From JAFAVZ01 sp036009105 (GTDB lineage: Bacteria; Acidobacteriota; Thermoanaerobaculia; Gp7-AA8): a DNA stretch of 9,456 bases. The stretch spans positions 1-9,456 of the forward strand of contig DASYMJ010000127.1 in assembly GCA_036009105.1 (NCBI GenBank), given 5' to 3'. Shown here piece by piece: positions 1-6,400 of the stretch. The notes beneath the pieces are model-generated. The model was not told the DNA's origin, searched no databases, and saw only the letters and a program-made list of their open reading frames with translations. The position numbers and the translations under genes were made by a program. Position 1 is the stretch's first letter. Each line of letters starts with the position of its first letter.

Positions 1-23
1 CTCTCCCCGCGGCGCGGGGAGAG
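1..23 (-). terminator. Hairpin downstream of the giant secreted protein gene, cut by window edge
   Basis: A perfect 10-bp inverted repeat (CTCTCCCCGC at 1-10 and GCGGGGAGAG at 14-23, loop GGC) lies about 20 bp past the stop codon of the minus-strand gene ending at 43. The arms may continue beyond the left edge, because GGGG follows at 24-27. No T-run can be seen on the exit side, which lies outside the window. It may be an intrinsic terminator or a dispersed GC-rich palindrome. Confidence 0.45.
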
Positions 24-42
24 GGGCTGGTGGGTGGGTTGG

Positions 43-3000
43 TTACTTGCTGACCGTGAACGCCACCTCGTGGATGACCGGGTCGTTCGTCACGGTGAAG
101 GCGAGCATGTAGTTCCCGTTGGCGAGGTTCTTCGCGCTCAGGTTGAACTTGTACGAGGCGCCCCCTCCATTCTGGAAGTCGAACTGCAGGTCGCCGTTGC
201 CGTTCGTCTCCGGCGCGATGTAGGTGCTGCTGGAGGTCAGCCGGACACCGTACGCGGTGACGACCAGCGACGCGCGGGAGAGGTTCTGGCCGTTCGCGTT
301 GAAGATCTGCACGCGCATCGGGATCGTGCCATTGCCGTTGCCGTTCGAGATCGGCCCGCCGGTGGTCGCGTACGTCACCTTCAGCGCGGAGGTGGCCGAT
401 GCGGTGTTGAAGTTCGCGCTGCCCGGATAGCTGAAGTTGATCGTGTACGTGCCGACCACGAGCGCCGTGGTGGTGAACGTGGCGGAGAAGCTGCCGTCCG
501 CCTGGATCGTGGCGGTCTGCGTCACGCTGTTGACGGTGATGGTGACGCTGCCCGGCGGCACGAGCGTGCCGGCCAGGAGCTTGCCGCTGAGGGTGGTCGA
601 GGCGGTGCCCACCACGATCGTCGGCGCGCTGAGGTTGCTGAACACCGGCGTCGCCTTGTTCACGGTGATGGTGCGGGTGGCGGTGACGCTGTTGTAGTTC
701 GCCGTATCGGTCGGCGTGAACGTGGCGCTCAGCGTCTGCGGGCCGGCGTTCAGCACCGTGCCGGACGGCGGGGCGTAGACGAAGGAGCCCGCCACGTCGG
801 CGGTCGCGTTGAGCTGCGCCGCGCCGAGAGGCGTGCCGTAGACGATCGGGCTGGCCGGATTCCAGGTGATCACCGGCGTTGCCTTGAGCACGACGAGCTG
901 CCGCGTGGCCGTGGCGTTGTTGTAGTTCGCCGCATCCGTCGGCGTGAAGACCACCGACAGCGTGTATGTGCCGGCGTTCAACACCGTGCCGGAGGCCGGC
1001 GTGTAGACGAACGTGCCCGGCACGTCCGCCGTGGCGTTGAGCTGCGCGGCGCCGACCGGCGTGCCGTAGACGATCGGGCTGCCCGGCGTCCAGGTGATGG
1101 CCGGCGTGCCCTTGGCGATGGTCACGTTCGCGCCGGGCGAGGTGGACTGCAGGAACGTTCCGTCGCCCAGGTACGTGGCGGTGATGTCGTGATCGCCGGC
1201 GCCGAGAGTGGTGACGGTGATGGAGGCCGTGCCGCCGGAGAGCGCGGCGGAGCCGAGCGTGTTCGGACCCTCATCGAAGGTGACGATGCCGGTGGCGGCC
1301 GACGGATCGACCGTGGCCGTGAACGTGATCGTCGCCGGATAGGTGCCGGAGGTCGGGCTGGCCGTGATGGTGACGGTCGTGCCGTTGGAGGTGACCTCGA
1401 TCGTGTACTCGCGGGTCGTGGTGCACGGCGCGCCGTCCGTGGCCGAGACCACGAACGTGTAGACACCGGCCGCCGTCGTGGTGCCGGAGATGACGCCCGA
1501 GGAGCTGAGGGTGAGGTTCGGCGGCAGCGAGCCGGAGAGGATGGAGAACGTGGCCGACCCGGTGCCGTTGGCCAGCGTCAGGGTCTGGTTGTACGAGAGG
1601 CCGACCCCGCCGTCCGGCAGGGTGGCCGGCTGGATGCTCACACCGGCGCAGCCGGCGCCCGCGAGGCCGAAGTCGATGTTCGGCGTGATGGCGCCGACCG
1701 TGGCCGTGATGGCCGTACCGGTCGTCGGATCGCAGCCGGTGCAGGGGATGTGGTCGTACAGCTGGTTCGTGTACTGCGGATACGCGCTGGCCGAGGTGAG
1801 CGCGTAGTAGGTGCCGCTGGCGGCGAGGACGGCGGTGTAGTTGCCGGAAGCATCGCTGGTGGCGGAGGCGGCCAGGTCGCCGTTCGAGTCATAGACCAGG
1901 ACGTCGACGCCGTTCAGGGCCGAGCTCGTGGAGGCGTCCGTCACCTTGCCGGTGATGCGGGCGAAGGCGCTGGTCAGGGAGAAGTCGATGCCGGTCGTGG
2001 TGTTGCCGGCCGTCACCGCGATGGCGGTACCGGTGGTGGGGTTGCAGCCGCTCGCGCAGCTGATGCCGTGGTAGAGCTCCGTCTGGTAGCCGTAGACGCT
2101 GGCCGTGGCGTAGTACGTGCCGGCGGCGAGGCCGCTGAACGAGCTGTAGTGGCCCGCGCCGTCGGTGAAGCCGTAGCTGGCCTGCGCGCCCGAGGTGCCG
2201 TAGACCTGCACGTAGGCATTCGGGATCGCCGCGTTGGTGGAGGCGTCGATCACCGTGCCGGAAACCACGCCGCCGTTGTTGGTGAGGTGGAAGTCGATGT
2301 TCGACGCCGTCACGCCGGCGGCCACGGCGACCGCGGTGCCGGTGGTCACGTCACAGCCGGTGCAGTCGATGCCGTTGTAGACCTGGTCGATGTAGCCCGG
2401 GTGCACGCTGTTCTGGGTGGCCACGTAATAGGTGCCCGGCGAGGGGAGGACGATCTCGTACGCGCCATCGCCGAAGGAGCTGAGCGAGGCGGCCACCGGG
2501 ACGCCACTGGCGTTGAGCGCCCGGACCAGCACGCCGCCCAGGACGCCGCTGGTGGAGGCCGAGGTCACGTGGCCGGTGATGCGCGCCTGCGCGTTGGCGA
2601 GCGAGAAGTCGACGCCGGTGCGCGTCTGGCCGAGGGTCACCGGGATGCCGGTGCCGCTGGTGACGGTGCAGGTCGTGATGCAGGCGATGTTGCTGTACAG
2701 CTCACCGTCGTAACCGGAGGCGGTGGCCTTCGCGTAGTACGTGCCGGCGGCGAGGCCGACGAACGTCGAGTAGAAGCCGGAGGAGTCGACGTTGAGGGTG
2801 GTCACCGTGGCGCCGGTGGAGTTGTAGATGTTGATGAAGGCGCCGGTCACCGGCGCCGCGCTCGTGGCATCCGTCACCGTGCCGGTGATGGTCGCGCCGG
2901 CGTGCAGCGAGAAGTTGATGTTCCCGACCGAGGTGCCGTTCGGCGCGTTGATCGCCGCGCCGGTGGTGACGTTGCAGCCGCTGCAGTCGATGCCGTTGTA

Positions 3001-4125
3001 GACCTGATCGGTCAGGCCCTGATAAACGAAGTTGAAGGCGCGCGCGTAGAGCGTGCCGCCCGGGCTGACCTGCGCCGTCCAGTTGCCCGCGCCGTCCGTG
3101 AGGGCGGCGGCGAGCGCGTTGCCGGCCGAGTCGTAGATGAAGACGAAGATGGTGGAGAGCGGCGCCGCGCCGGGCCCGACGACGTTGCCGCTGAGGGTGG
3201 CCACGTTGCTGGCCAGCGTGAAGTTGATGTTGGCTGTCGTGGTGGTCGCCGTCACGTTCACGGCCGTGCCGTTCGTGACCGTGCAGCCGGAGGAGCAGTT
3301 GATGTTGTTGTACAGCTTGGTGCCGTAGCCGGACGAGGAAGCGACCACATACCACGTGCCCGCCTCGACCTCGGCCGTGTAGTGGCCGGTGCCGTCCGTC
3401 CCGTAGGAGTTGAAGTAGTTGCCGGTCGAGTCATAGAGGTCGACCACCGCGTTGGTCAGCGGCGCCGAGTTGCCGGCGTCGGTGATGACGCCGGTGACGA
3501 AGCCGGTGGCGTGCGCGGCCGGGATGAGCGTCCGCTTCGCGGCCGCTGCCGGCGCGATGCGGCCTCTTTCCCCCTGCGCGTAGGAGACGCGGATTGGGTA
3601 GCGCAGCATCGCATCTTCCAGCTGCAGGCGGATCTGCGTCCGTCCGCTGGCGTGGTCGATGACCCAGCGCGCGCCGAAGGAAGGACGGCCGACGGCGTCG
3701 ACAACCTCCGGCTCGGAGAAGGCGAGCCCGGCCTCGCGCACGTTCATCGGCACGAAGCGGACGCCGCGGCCGTCATGCACGGCGGCGAGCACGCCGCTCA
3801 TCTCCGCGACGTCGTAGGCGACGAGCGCCGACGGGTCGCTGATGGTCAGCTCTTCGCGGCCGCCTGCAGCGCGCAGCGACTGCACGCCGGGGAACGCCTC
3901 GCGGTAGGCCGCGCCTCCCGCGGCGGTCTTCGCCGCTTCGCTGCTGTGGGCGAAGGCGGGACGCAGCACGACGCGCTGCGAGCCGGCTTCCAGGCGATAG
4001 GCGTCGCGGTAATCCGCGGCGACGAAGCCTTCCAGTGTCTGGTTCGTGTCGCGCGCAAGGAGCGGAAAAGCGGCGGCGAGGGCAAGAACAACAACGATCG
4101 CGGATTTCGCGAATGAACGATGCAC
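43..4125 (-). CDS. Giant secreted protein with carboxypeptidase-regulatory-like and Ig-like repeats
   Basis: This encodes 1360 residues. Residues 1-24 form a signal peptide (hydrophobic VVVLALAAAFPLLA, likely cut before RD), so the product is exported. Residues 25-205 are an unrecognised N-terminal region. Residues 207-825 are six repeats of about 103 residues resembling CarboxypepD_reg beta-sandwich domains, each with a Cys pair followed by a T-x-GT stretch and a closing (I/V)(D/N)F-x-L. Residues 826-912 resemble a putative Ig domain (He_PIG), with C826 and C901. Residues 915-1003 are Ig-like (Big_3-type). Residues 1005-1156 are two near-identical 76-residue MBG-like units. Residues 1157-1251 are another Ig-like domain. 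A Gly/Asn linker (1256-1269) leads to a PxKF-like C-terminal domain. No catalytic motif, TonB-plug sequence or sorting signal was seen. Adhesion or a surface-structure role is inference. The start is GTG, fixed by AGGAGG five bases upstream. Over 1356 consecutive codons it uses no TTA, CTA or TCA. Confidence 0.9.
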   Translation of the reverse strand: MHRSFAKSAIVVVLALAAAFPLLARDTNQTLEGFVAADYRDAYRLEAGSQRVVLRPAFAHSSEAAKTAAGGAAYREAFPGVQSLRAAGGREELTISDPSALVAYDVAEMSGVLAAVHDGRGVRFVPMNVREAGLAFSEPEVVDAVGRPSFGARWVIDHASGRTQIRLQLEDAMLRYPIRVSYAQGERGRIAPAAAAKRTLIPAAHATGFVTGVITDAGNSAPLTNAVVDLYDSTGNYFNSYGTDGTGHYTAEVEAGTWYVVASSSGYGTKLYNNINCSSGCTVTNGTAVNVTATTTTANINFTLASNVATLSGNVVGPGAAPLSTIFVFIYDSAGNALAAALTDGAGNWTAQVSPGGTLYARAFNFVYQGLTDQVYNGIDCSGCNVTTGAAINAPNGTSVGNINFSLHAGATITGTVTDATSAAPVTGAFINIYNSTGATVTTLNVDSSGFYSTFVGLAAGTYYAKATASGYDGELYSNIACITTCTVTSGTGIPVTLGQTRTGVDFSLANAQARITGHVTSASTSGVLGGVLVRALNASGVPVAASLSSFGDGAYEIVLPSPGTYYVATQNSVHPGYIDQVYNGIDCTGCDVTTGTAVAVAAGVTASNIDFHLTNNGGVVSGTVIDASTNAAIPNAYVQVYGTSGAQASYGFTDGAGHYSSFSGLAAGTYYATASVYGYQTELYHGISCASGCNPTTGTAIAVTAGNTTTGIDFSLTSAFARITGKVTDASTSSALNGVDVLVYDSNGDLAASATSDASGNYTAVLAASGTYYALTSASAYPQYTNQLYDHIPCTGCDPTTGTAITATVGAITPNIDFGLAGAGCAGVSIQPATLPDGGVGLSYNQTLTLANGTGSATFSILSGSLPPNLTLSSSGVISGTTTAAGVYTFVVSATDGAPCTTTREYTIEVTSNGTTVTITASPTSGTYPATITFTATVDPSAATGIVTFDEGPNTLGSAALSGGTASITVTTLGAGDHDITATYLGDGTFLQSTSPGANVTIAKGTPAITWTPGSPIVYGTPVGAAQLNATADVPGTFVYTPASGTVLNAGTYTLSVVFTPTDAANYNNATATRQLVVLKATPVITWNPASPIVYGTPLGAAQLNATADVAGSFVYAPPSGTVLNAGPQTLSATFTPTDTANYNSVTATRTITVNKATPVFSNLSAPTIVVGTASTTLSGKLLAGTLVPPGSVTITVNSVTQTATIQADGSFSATFTTTALVVGTYTINFSYPGSANFNTASATSALKVTYATTGGPISNGNGNGTIPMRVQIFNANGQNLSRASLVVTAYGVRLTSSSTYIAPETNGNGDLQFDFQNGGGASYKFNLSAKNLANGNYMLAFTVTNDPVIHEVAFTVSK
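658..1113 (-). repeat. Tandem pair of 76-residue MBG-like units
   Basis: Residues 1005-1080 (886-1113) and 1081-1156 (658-885) of the giant protein align without gaps. I count about 56 of 76 identical residues, including shared SPIVYGTP, GAAQLNATADV and SGTVLNAG. The DNA is also closely matched; for example GTGCCGTAGACGATCGGGCT occurs in both. This points to a relatively recent tandem duplication compared with the more diverged repeats upstream. Confidence 0.85.
1651..3507 (-). repeat. Six ~103-residue repeats arranged as three A/B pairs
   Basis: Residues 207-825 of the giant protein. The units are 207-307, 308-410, 411-513, 514-617, 618-721 and 722-825. Odd units carry CX3C (C277/C281, C482/C486, C690/C694), preceded by GY-x2-(K/E)LY. 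Even units carry CX2C (C381/C384, C588/C591, C795/C798), preceded by (D/N)Q(V/L)Y. The true period is therefore about 204-208 residues: blocks 2896-3507, 2275-2895 and 1651-2274. Confidence 0.88.
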
Positions 4126-4130
4126 GGCAA

Positions 4131-4136
4131 CCTCCT
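4131..4136 (-). promoter_or_regulatory. Shine-Dalgarno that fixes the GTG start of the giant protein
   Basis: On the minus strand AGGAGG is followed by five bases (TTGCC) and then GTG at 4125-4123. This near-perfect anti-16S match, together with the signal peptide starting right after it, supports GTG as the start codon. Confidence 0.85.
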
Positions 4137-4393
4137 GGGTTGGCCTTCGATAAGAAACGTTTTGACCGGCTGGGCCGGTGGACGATCCCTTTGTGAGCGG
4201 GAGAACGGGAAGTGTACTGCGATTTCTCTACGTCCGCCACCGATAGGTTCCACTCGGTTTCCGCGGCGTGACGGGCGTCACAACCGGCGCGATGTTCACC
4301 ACAGGCCCTAAGCTACACGGATCGACATGACGCTTTTTGATCGCCGCGTGATTTACGAACGGAAGTAAGATAGGAATCGAGAGGTCCGAAATC
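4137..4393. promoter_or_regulatory. Divergent intergenic region between the giant protein and the membrane protein
   Basis: This non-coding spacer must hold promoters for both flanking genes. In the minus-strand leader there is a small hairpin, ACCGGC/GCCGGT with a 3-base loop (4165-4179), about 29 bases upstream of the Shine-Dalgarno. On the plus strand TAAGAT at 4366-4371 could be a -10 box for the membrane protein, but no good -35 sits at normal spacing. GAGG at 4381-4384 is that gene's ribosome binding site, nine bases before ATG 4394. I searched by eye for a GEMM-type riboswitch and found no convincing one. Confidence 0.5.
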
Positions 4394-5473
4394 ATGAGCA
4401 AACGTATCGCCGCCGCCACCGGTCTGCTCCTGCTCTCGCTCGCCACTGCCGCGCTCGCCTCGTCGACGGAGCCGCCGAACGTGCCCATGGTTCCGGACGA
4501 CGGCGGCGAGCCGCGCGTCTATTACGCGCACTCGTATTACCCCGGCCACTACGACATGGCCGGTCTGGATGACCGCCTCTCCGTCCACGTGCAGAACTTC
4601 AAGCAGCTGCTGGACAAGGTGAACGGCAACTGCTCGGCCATCGTGCTGTTCATCGACGCCATGCCGATGAAAGGCCTCAAGCCGGAGTCGTGCGAGGCGG
4701 GGGTGGGACACGTGCGCTACCTGCTGCAGCGCACGCCGGAGGCGGACGAAACGTGGCACGAACTGCTGGGCAGCCCGAGCGGCTACTGGCGGCGGGTGAA
4801 CATCAGCGTCGGTCCCGATACGCAGTTCGCGCTGACGACGACCGTGGGCGACTTCCGCCTGGAGACGATCCCCCGCGGGATGTTCTTCCTCTTCCTGGTG
4901 CTGCTCCTCGGCGCGCTGATCATCCTGGTCTATCTCTGCCGCTCGAAGGGGCTCATCCGCAGCGGCGATCCGGCGCTGCCGCCCACGAAACGGCCGTACA
5001 GCCTGGCCCTTTTCCAGATGGCGTTCTGGTTCTTCCTCGTGATCTGCGCGTACGTGTTCGTCTGGATGATCAACGACGAGCTGGACACGATCACGGAGTC
5101 GGTGCTGGCCCTCATCGGCATCGGTGCGGCAACCGCCCTCGGCTCGGCGGTGATCGACGGTGGCAAGGACACCGCCGGCATCAGCGGTCCGACGCAAGGT
5201 TTCCTCACCGACGTGCTGCGCGACAACAGCGGCTCGGTCAGCCTGCACCGCTTCCAGATGTTCGTCTGGACGCTGGTCCTGGGCGTCATCTTCGTCGCCT
5301 CGGTCTACCACGACCTGGCCATGCCGCAGTTCAGCGCCACGCTGCTCGGGCTGATGGGCATCAGCTCCGGCACCTATCTCGGGTTCAAGGTGCCGGAGGC
5401 CAAGGCGACGGACGTCGCGCCCGCGGATGCCACGACGCCGGGAGGGGGGGCGGCTCCGCCCGCGGCGCCGTGA
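4394..5473 (+). CDS. Membrane protein with signal peptide and duplicated two-helix FQM-x2-W module
   Basis: This encodes 359 residues; I do not recognise a characterised function. Residues 1-22 form a signal peptide ending in ALA. Residues 23-161 are a predicted periplasmic domain with two cysteines (C80, C100) that could form a disulfide. Membrane segments fall near 162-182, 208-226, 235-252, 287-305 and 314-330. The basic loop at 183-200 fits a cytoplasmic location. Residues 201-254 and 281-334 are homologous halves: each opens with SLxxFQM-x2-W and closes with L-x-L-(I/M)-GI-x3-T-x-LG. The tail from 335 is Ala/Pro/Gly-rich and probably disordered. The start ATG has GAGG nine bases upstream. 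The gene runs alone, divergent from the giant secreted protein and convergent with the slipin gene. Similar proteins are, from memory, scattered among environmental bacteria as conserved hypotheticals. Confidence 0.85.
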   Translation: MSKRIAAATGLLLLSLATAALASSTEPPNVPMVPDDGGEPRVYYAHSYYPGHYDMAGLDDRLSVHVQNFKQLLDKVNGNCSAIVLFIDAMPMKGLKPESCEAGVGHVRYLLQRTPEADETWHELLGSPSGYWRRVNISVGPDTQFALTTTVGDFRLETIPRGMFFLFLVLLLGALIILVYLCRSKGLIRSGDPALPPTKRPYSLALFQMAFWFFLVICAYVFVWMINDELDTITESVLALIGIGAATALGSAVIDGGKDTAGISGPTQGFLTDVLRDNSGSVSLHRFQMFVWTLVLGVIFVASVYHDLAMPQFSATLLGLMGISSGTYLGFKVPEAKATDVAPADATTPGGGAAPPAAP

Positions 5474-5475
5474 CG

Positions 5476-5533
5476 AGTTGGCGGTTGTCAGTTATCGGTT
5501 GTCGGTCCTACTGATAACTGACAACTGACAACT
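5476..5533. repeat. Heptad-built inverted repeat, copy A, between convergent genes
   Basis: The left arm 5476-5499 pairs with the right arm 5510-5533 around a 10-base loop. Of 24 pairs, 21 are Watson-Crick, two are G.T (5483/5526 and 5497/5512) and one is G.A (5481/5528). Both arms are strings of a 7-bp unit, GTTGTCR or its complement, with a GTTATC variant. It begins two bases after the stop of the plus-strand gene and overlaps the slipin stop codon by two bases, so it could act as a bidirectional terminator, although no T-run follows on either side. Confidence 0.85.
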
Positions 5534-6284
5534 ACTCTTTGTTCAAATACTTGCTCAACCCCGCGATGATGTCGATCGGCAGCGGGAACACGATGGTGGT
5601 GTTCTTCTCCACGCCGATCTCGGTCAGGGTCTGCAGGTAGCGCAGCTGGAGCGTGGCCGGCTCGGTGGCCAGCACGTGGGCGGCATCGGCGAGGCGCTGC
5701 GAGGCGGCGAACTCCCCCTCGGCGTGGATCAGCTTGGCCCGCTTCTCGCGCTCGGCCTCAGCCTGCTTGGCCATGGCGCGGAGCATCGATTCCGGCAGGT
5801 CGACCTGCTTGACCTCCACGTTGACCACCTTCACACCCCACGGCTCGGTGTGCTGGTCGAGGATGGCCTGCACCTTCGCGTTCAACATGTCGCGATGGGA
5901 GAGCAGCTCGTCGAGCTCGACTTCGCCCAGGACGGAGCGGAGCGTGGTCTGGGCGAACTGGGAGGTCTGGTAGCGGTAGTCGAAGACCTCCACCACGGCG
6001 CGCCGCGGCTCGATGACGCGCAGAAAGACGACGGCGTTGACCTTCAGTGTCACGTTGTCGCGCGTGATGATGTCCTGCGGCGGGACCTCGAACGCTTCCT
6101 GCCGCAGCGAGATGCGGACGATACGGTCGATGGGAGCGAAGACGAGAAAGATGCCCGGCCCCTTGGCCTCAGGCAACAGGCGGCCGAGACGGAAGATGAC
6201 GCCCCGCTCGTACTCGGGCAGGATCTTGATCGAGCTGAGCAGATAGATACCGACGATGATGAGGGCGATGATGACGACCGGCAT
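5532..6284 (-). CDS. Slipin (SPFH/Band 7, stomatin-like) membrane scaffold protein
   Basis: This encodes 250 residues, the normal length for bacterial slipins. Residues 2-18 are a single hydrophobic N-terminal segment (VVIIALIIVGIYLLSSI), followed by the SPFH domain from about 19 to 180. That region has the typical EYERGV-x-FRLGR and GPG-x2-L-x3-ID stretches and a SLR-x4-VP-x2-(D)IIT-x-DNV core. Residues 168-205 (AKQAEAEREKRAKLIHAEGE) are charged and helical, like the family's coiled coil, and the C-terminal part continues the family pattern (YLQTL, TTIVFPLP). Slipins oligomerise on the inner membrane and organise microdomains, often with an NfeD-type partner; none is seen next to this copy. 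The start ATG has GGAGGA six bases upstream. The gene lies 116 bp downstream of the Wzt-like gene on the same strand, and a TACAAT box suggests its own promoter. Confidence 0.94.
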   Translation of the reverse strand: MPVVIIALIIVGIYLLSSIKILPEYERGVIFRLGRLLPEAKGPGIFLVFAPIDRIVRISLRQEAFEVPPQDIITRDNVTLKVNAVVFLRVIEPRRAVVEVFDYRYQTSQFAQTTLRSVLGEVELDELLSHRDMLNAKVQAILDQHTEPWGVKVVNVEVKQVDLPESMLRAMAKQAEAEREKRAKLIHAEGEFAASQRLADAAHVLATEPATLQLRYLQTLTEIGVEKNTTIVFPLPIDIIAGLSKYLNKE

Positions 6285-6311
6285 GTGGACTCCTCCAAGG
6301 ACGACTGCCGA

Positions 6312-6317
6312 GATTGT
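6312..6317 (-). promoter_or_regulatory. Candidate -10 box for the slipin gene
   Basis: TACAAT on the minus strand is a 5-of-6 match to the sigma-70 -10 consensus. It lies 27 bases upstream of the ATG and would give a short leader carrying GGAGGA. I find no convincing -35 hexamer at 16-18 bp, so support is partial. Confidence 0.4.
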
Positions 6318-6355
6318 ATGGCCCCTCCCGGCGGTCCGGCGTCATTTGTTGTTCG

Positions 6356-6377
6356 GGCCGGCAGCGTTGGCCCGGCC
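6356..6377 (-). terminator. Weak GC-rich hairpin after the Wzt-like gene
   Basis: GGCCGG (6356-6361) and CCGGCC (6372-6377) can pair around a 10-base loop, 23 bases past the stop codon of the Wzt-like gene. No T-run follows on the minus strand, so it may be only a weak or factor-assisted stop. Confidence 0.25.
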
Positions 6378-6400
6378 TGCCACCCTTCACCGCGGGCGAT

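Noticed and set aside
34..4116. A 1360-codon open frame on the plus strand rich in Arg, Gly, Asp, Val and Ala
   Set aside because: It is the exact codon-register complement of the minus-strand gene. Its product has no signal, domain or sensible composition, whereas the minus strand gives a signal peptide, clear repeat domains and a strong ribosome binding site.
4126..4260. Possible riboswitch (GEMM-like) in the leader of the giant protein
   Set aside because: Only a short ACCGGC/GCCGGT hairpin and scattered CAAAGG-like bases are present; the conserved cores and paired arms are not recognisable.
4313..5311. A 332-residue open frame on the minus strand opposite the membrane protein
   Set aside because: The translation is His/Arg/Glu-rich with no recognisable domain. 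The plus strand encodes a signal peptide, membrane helices and an internal duplication.
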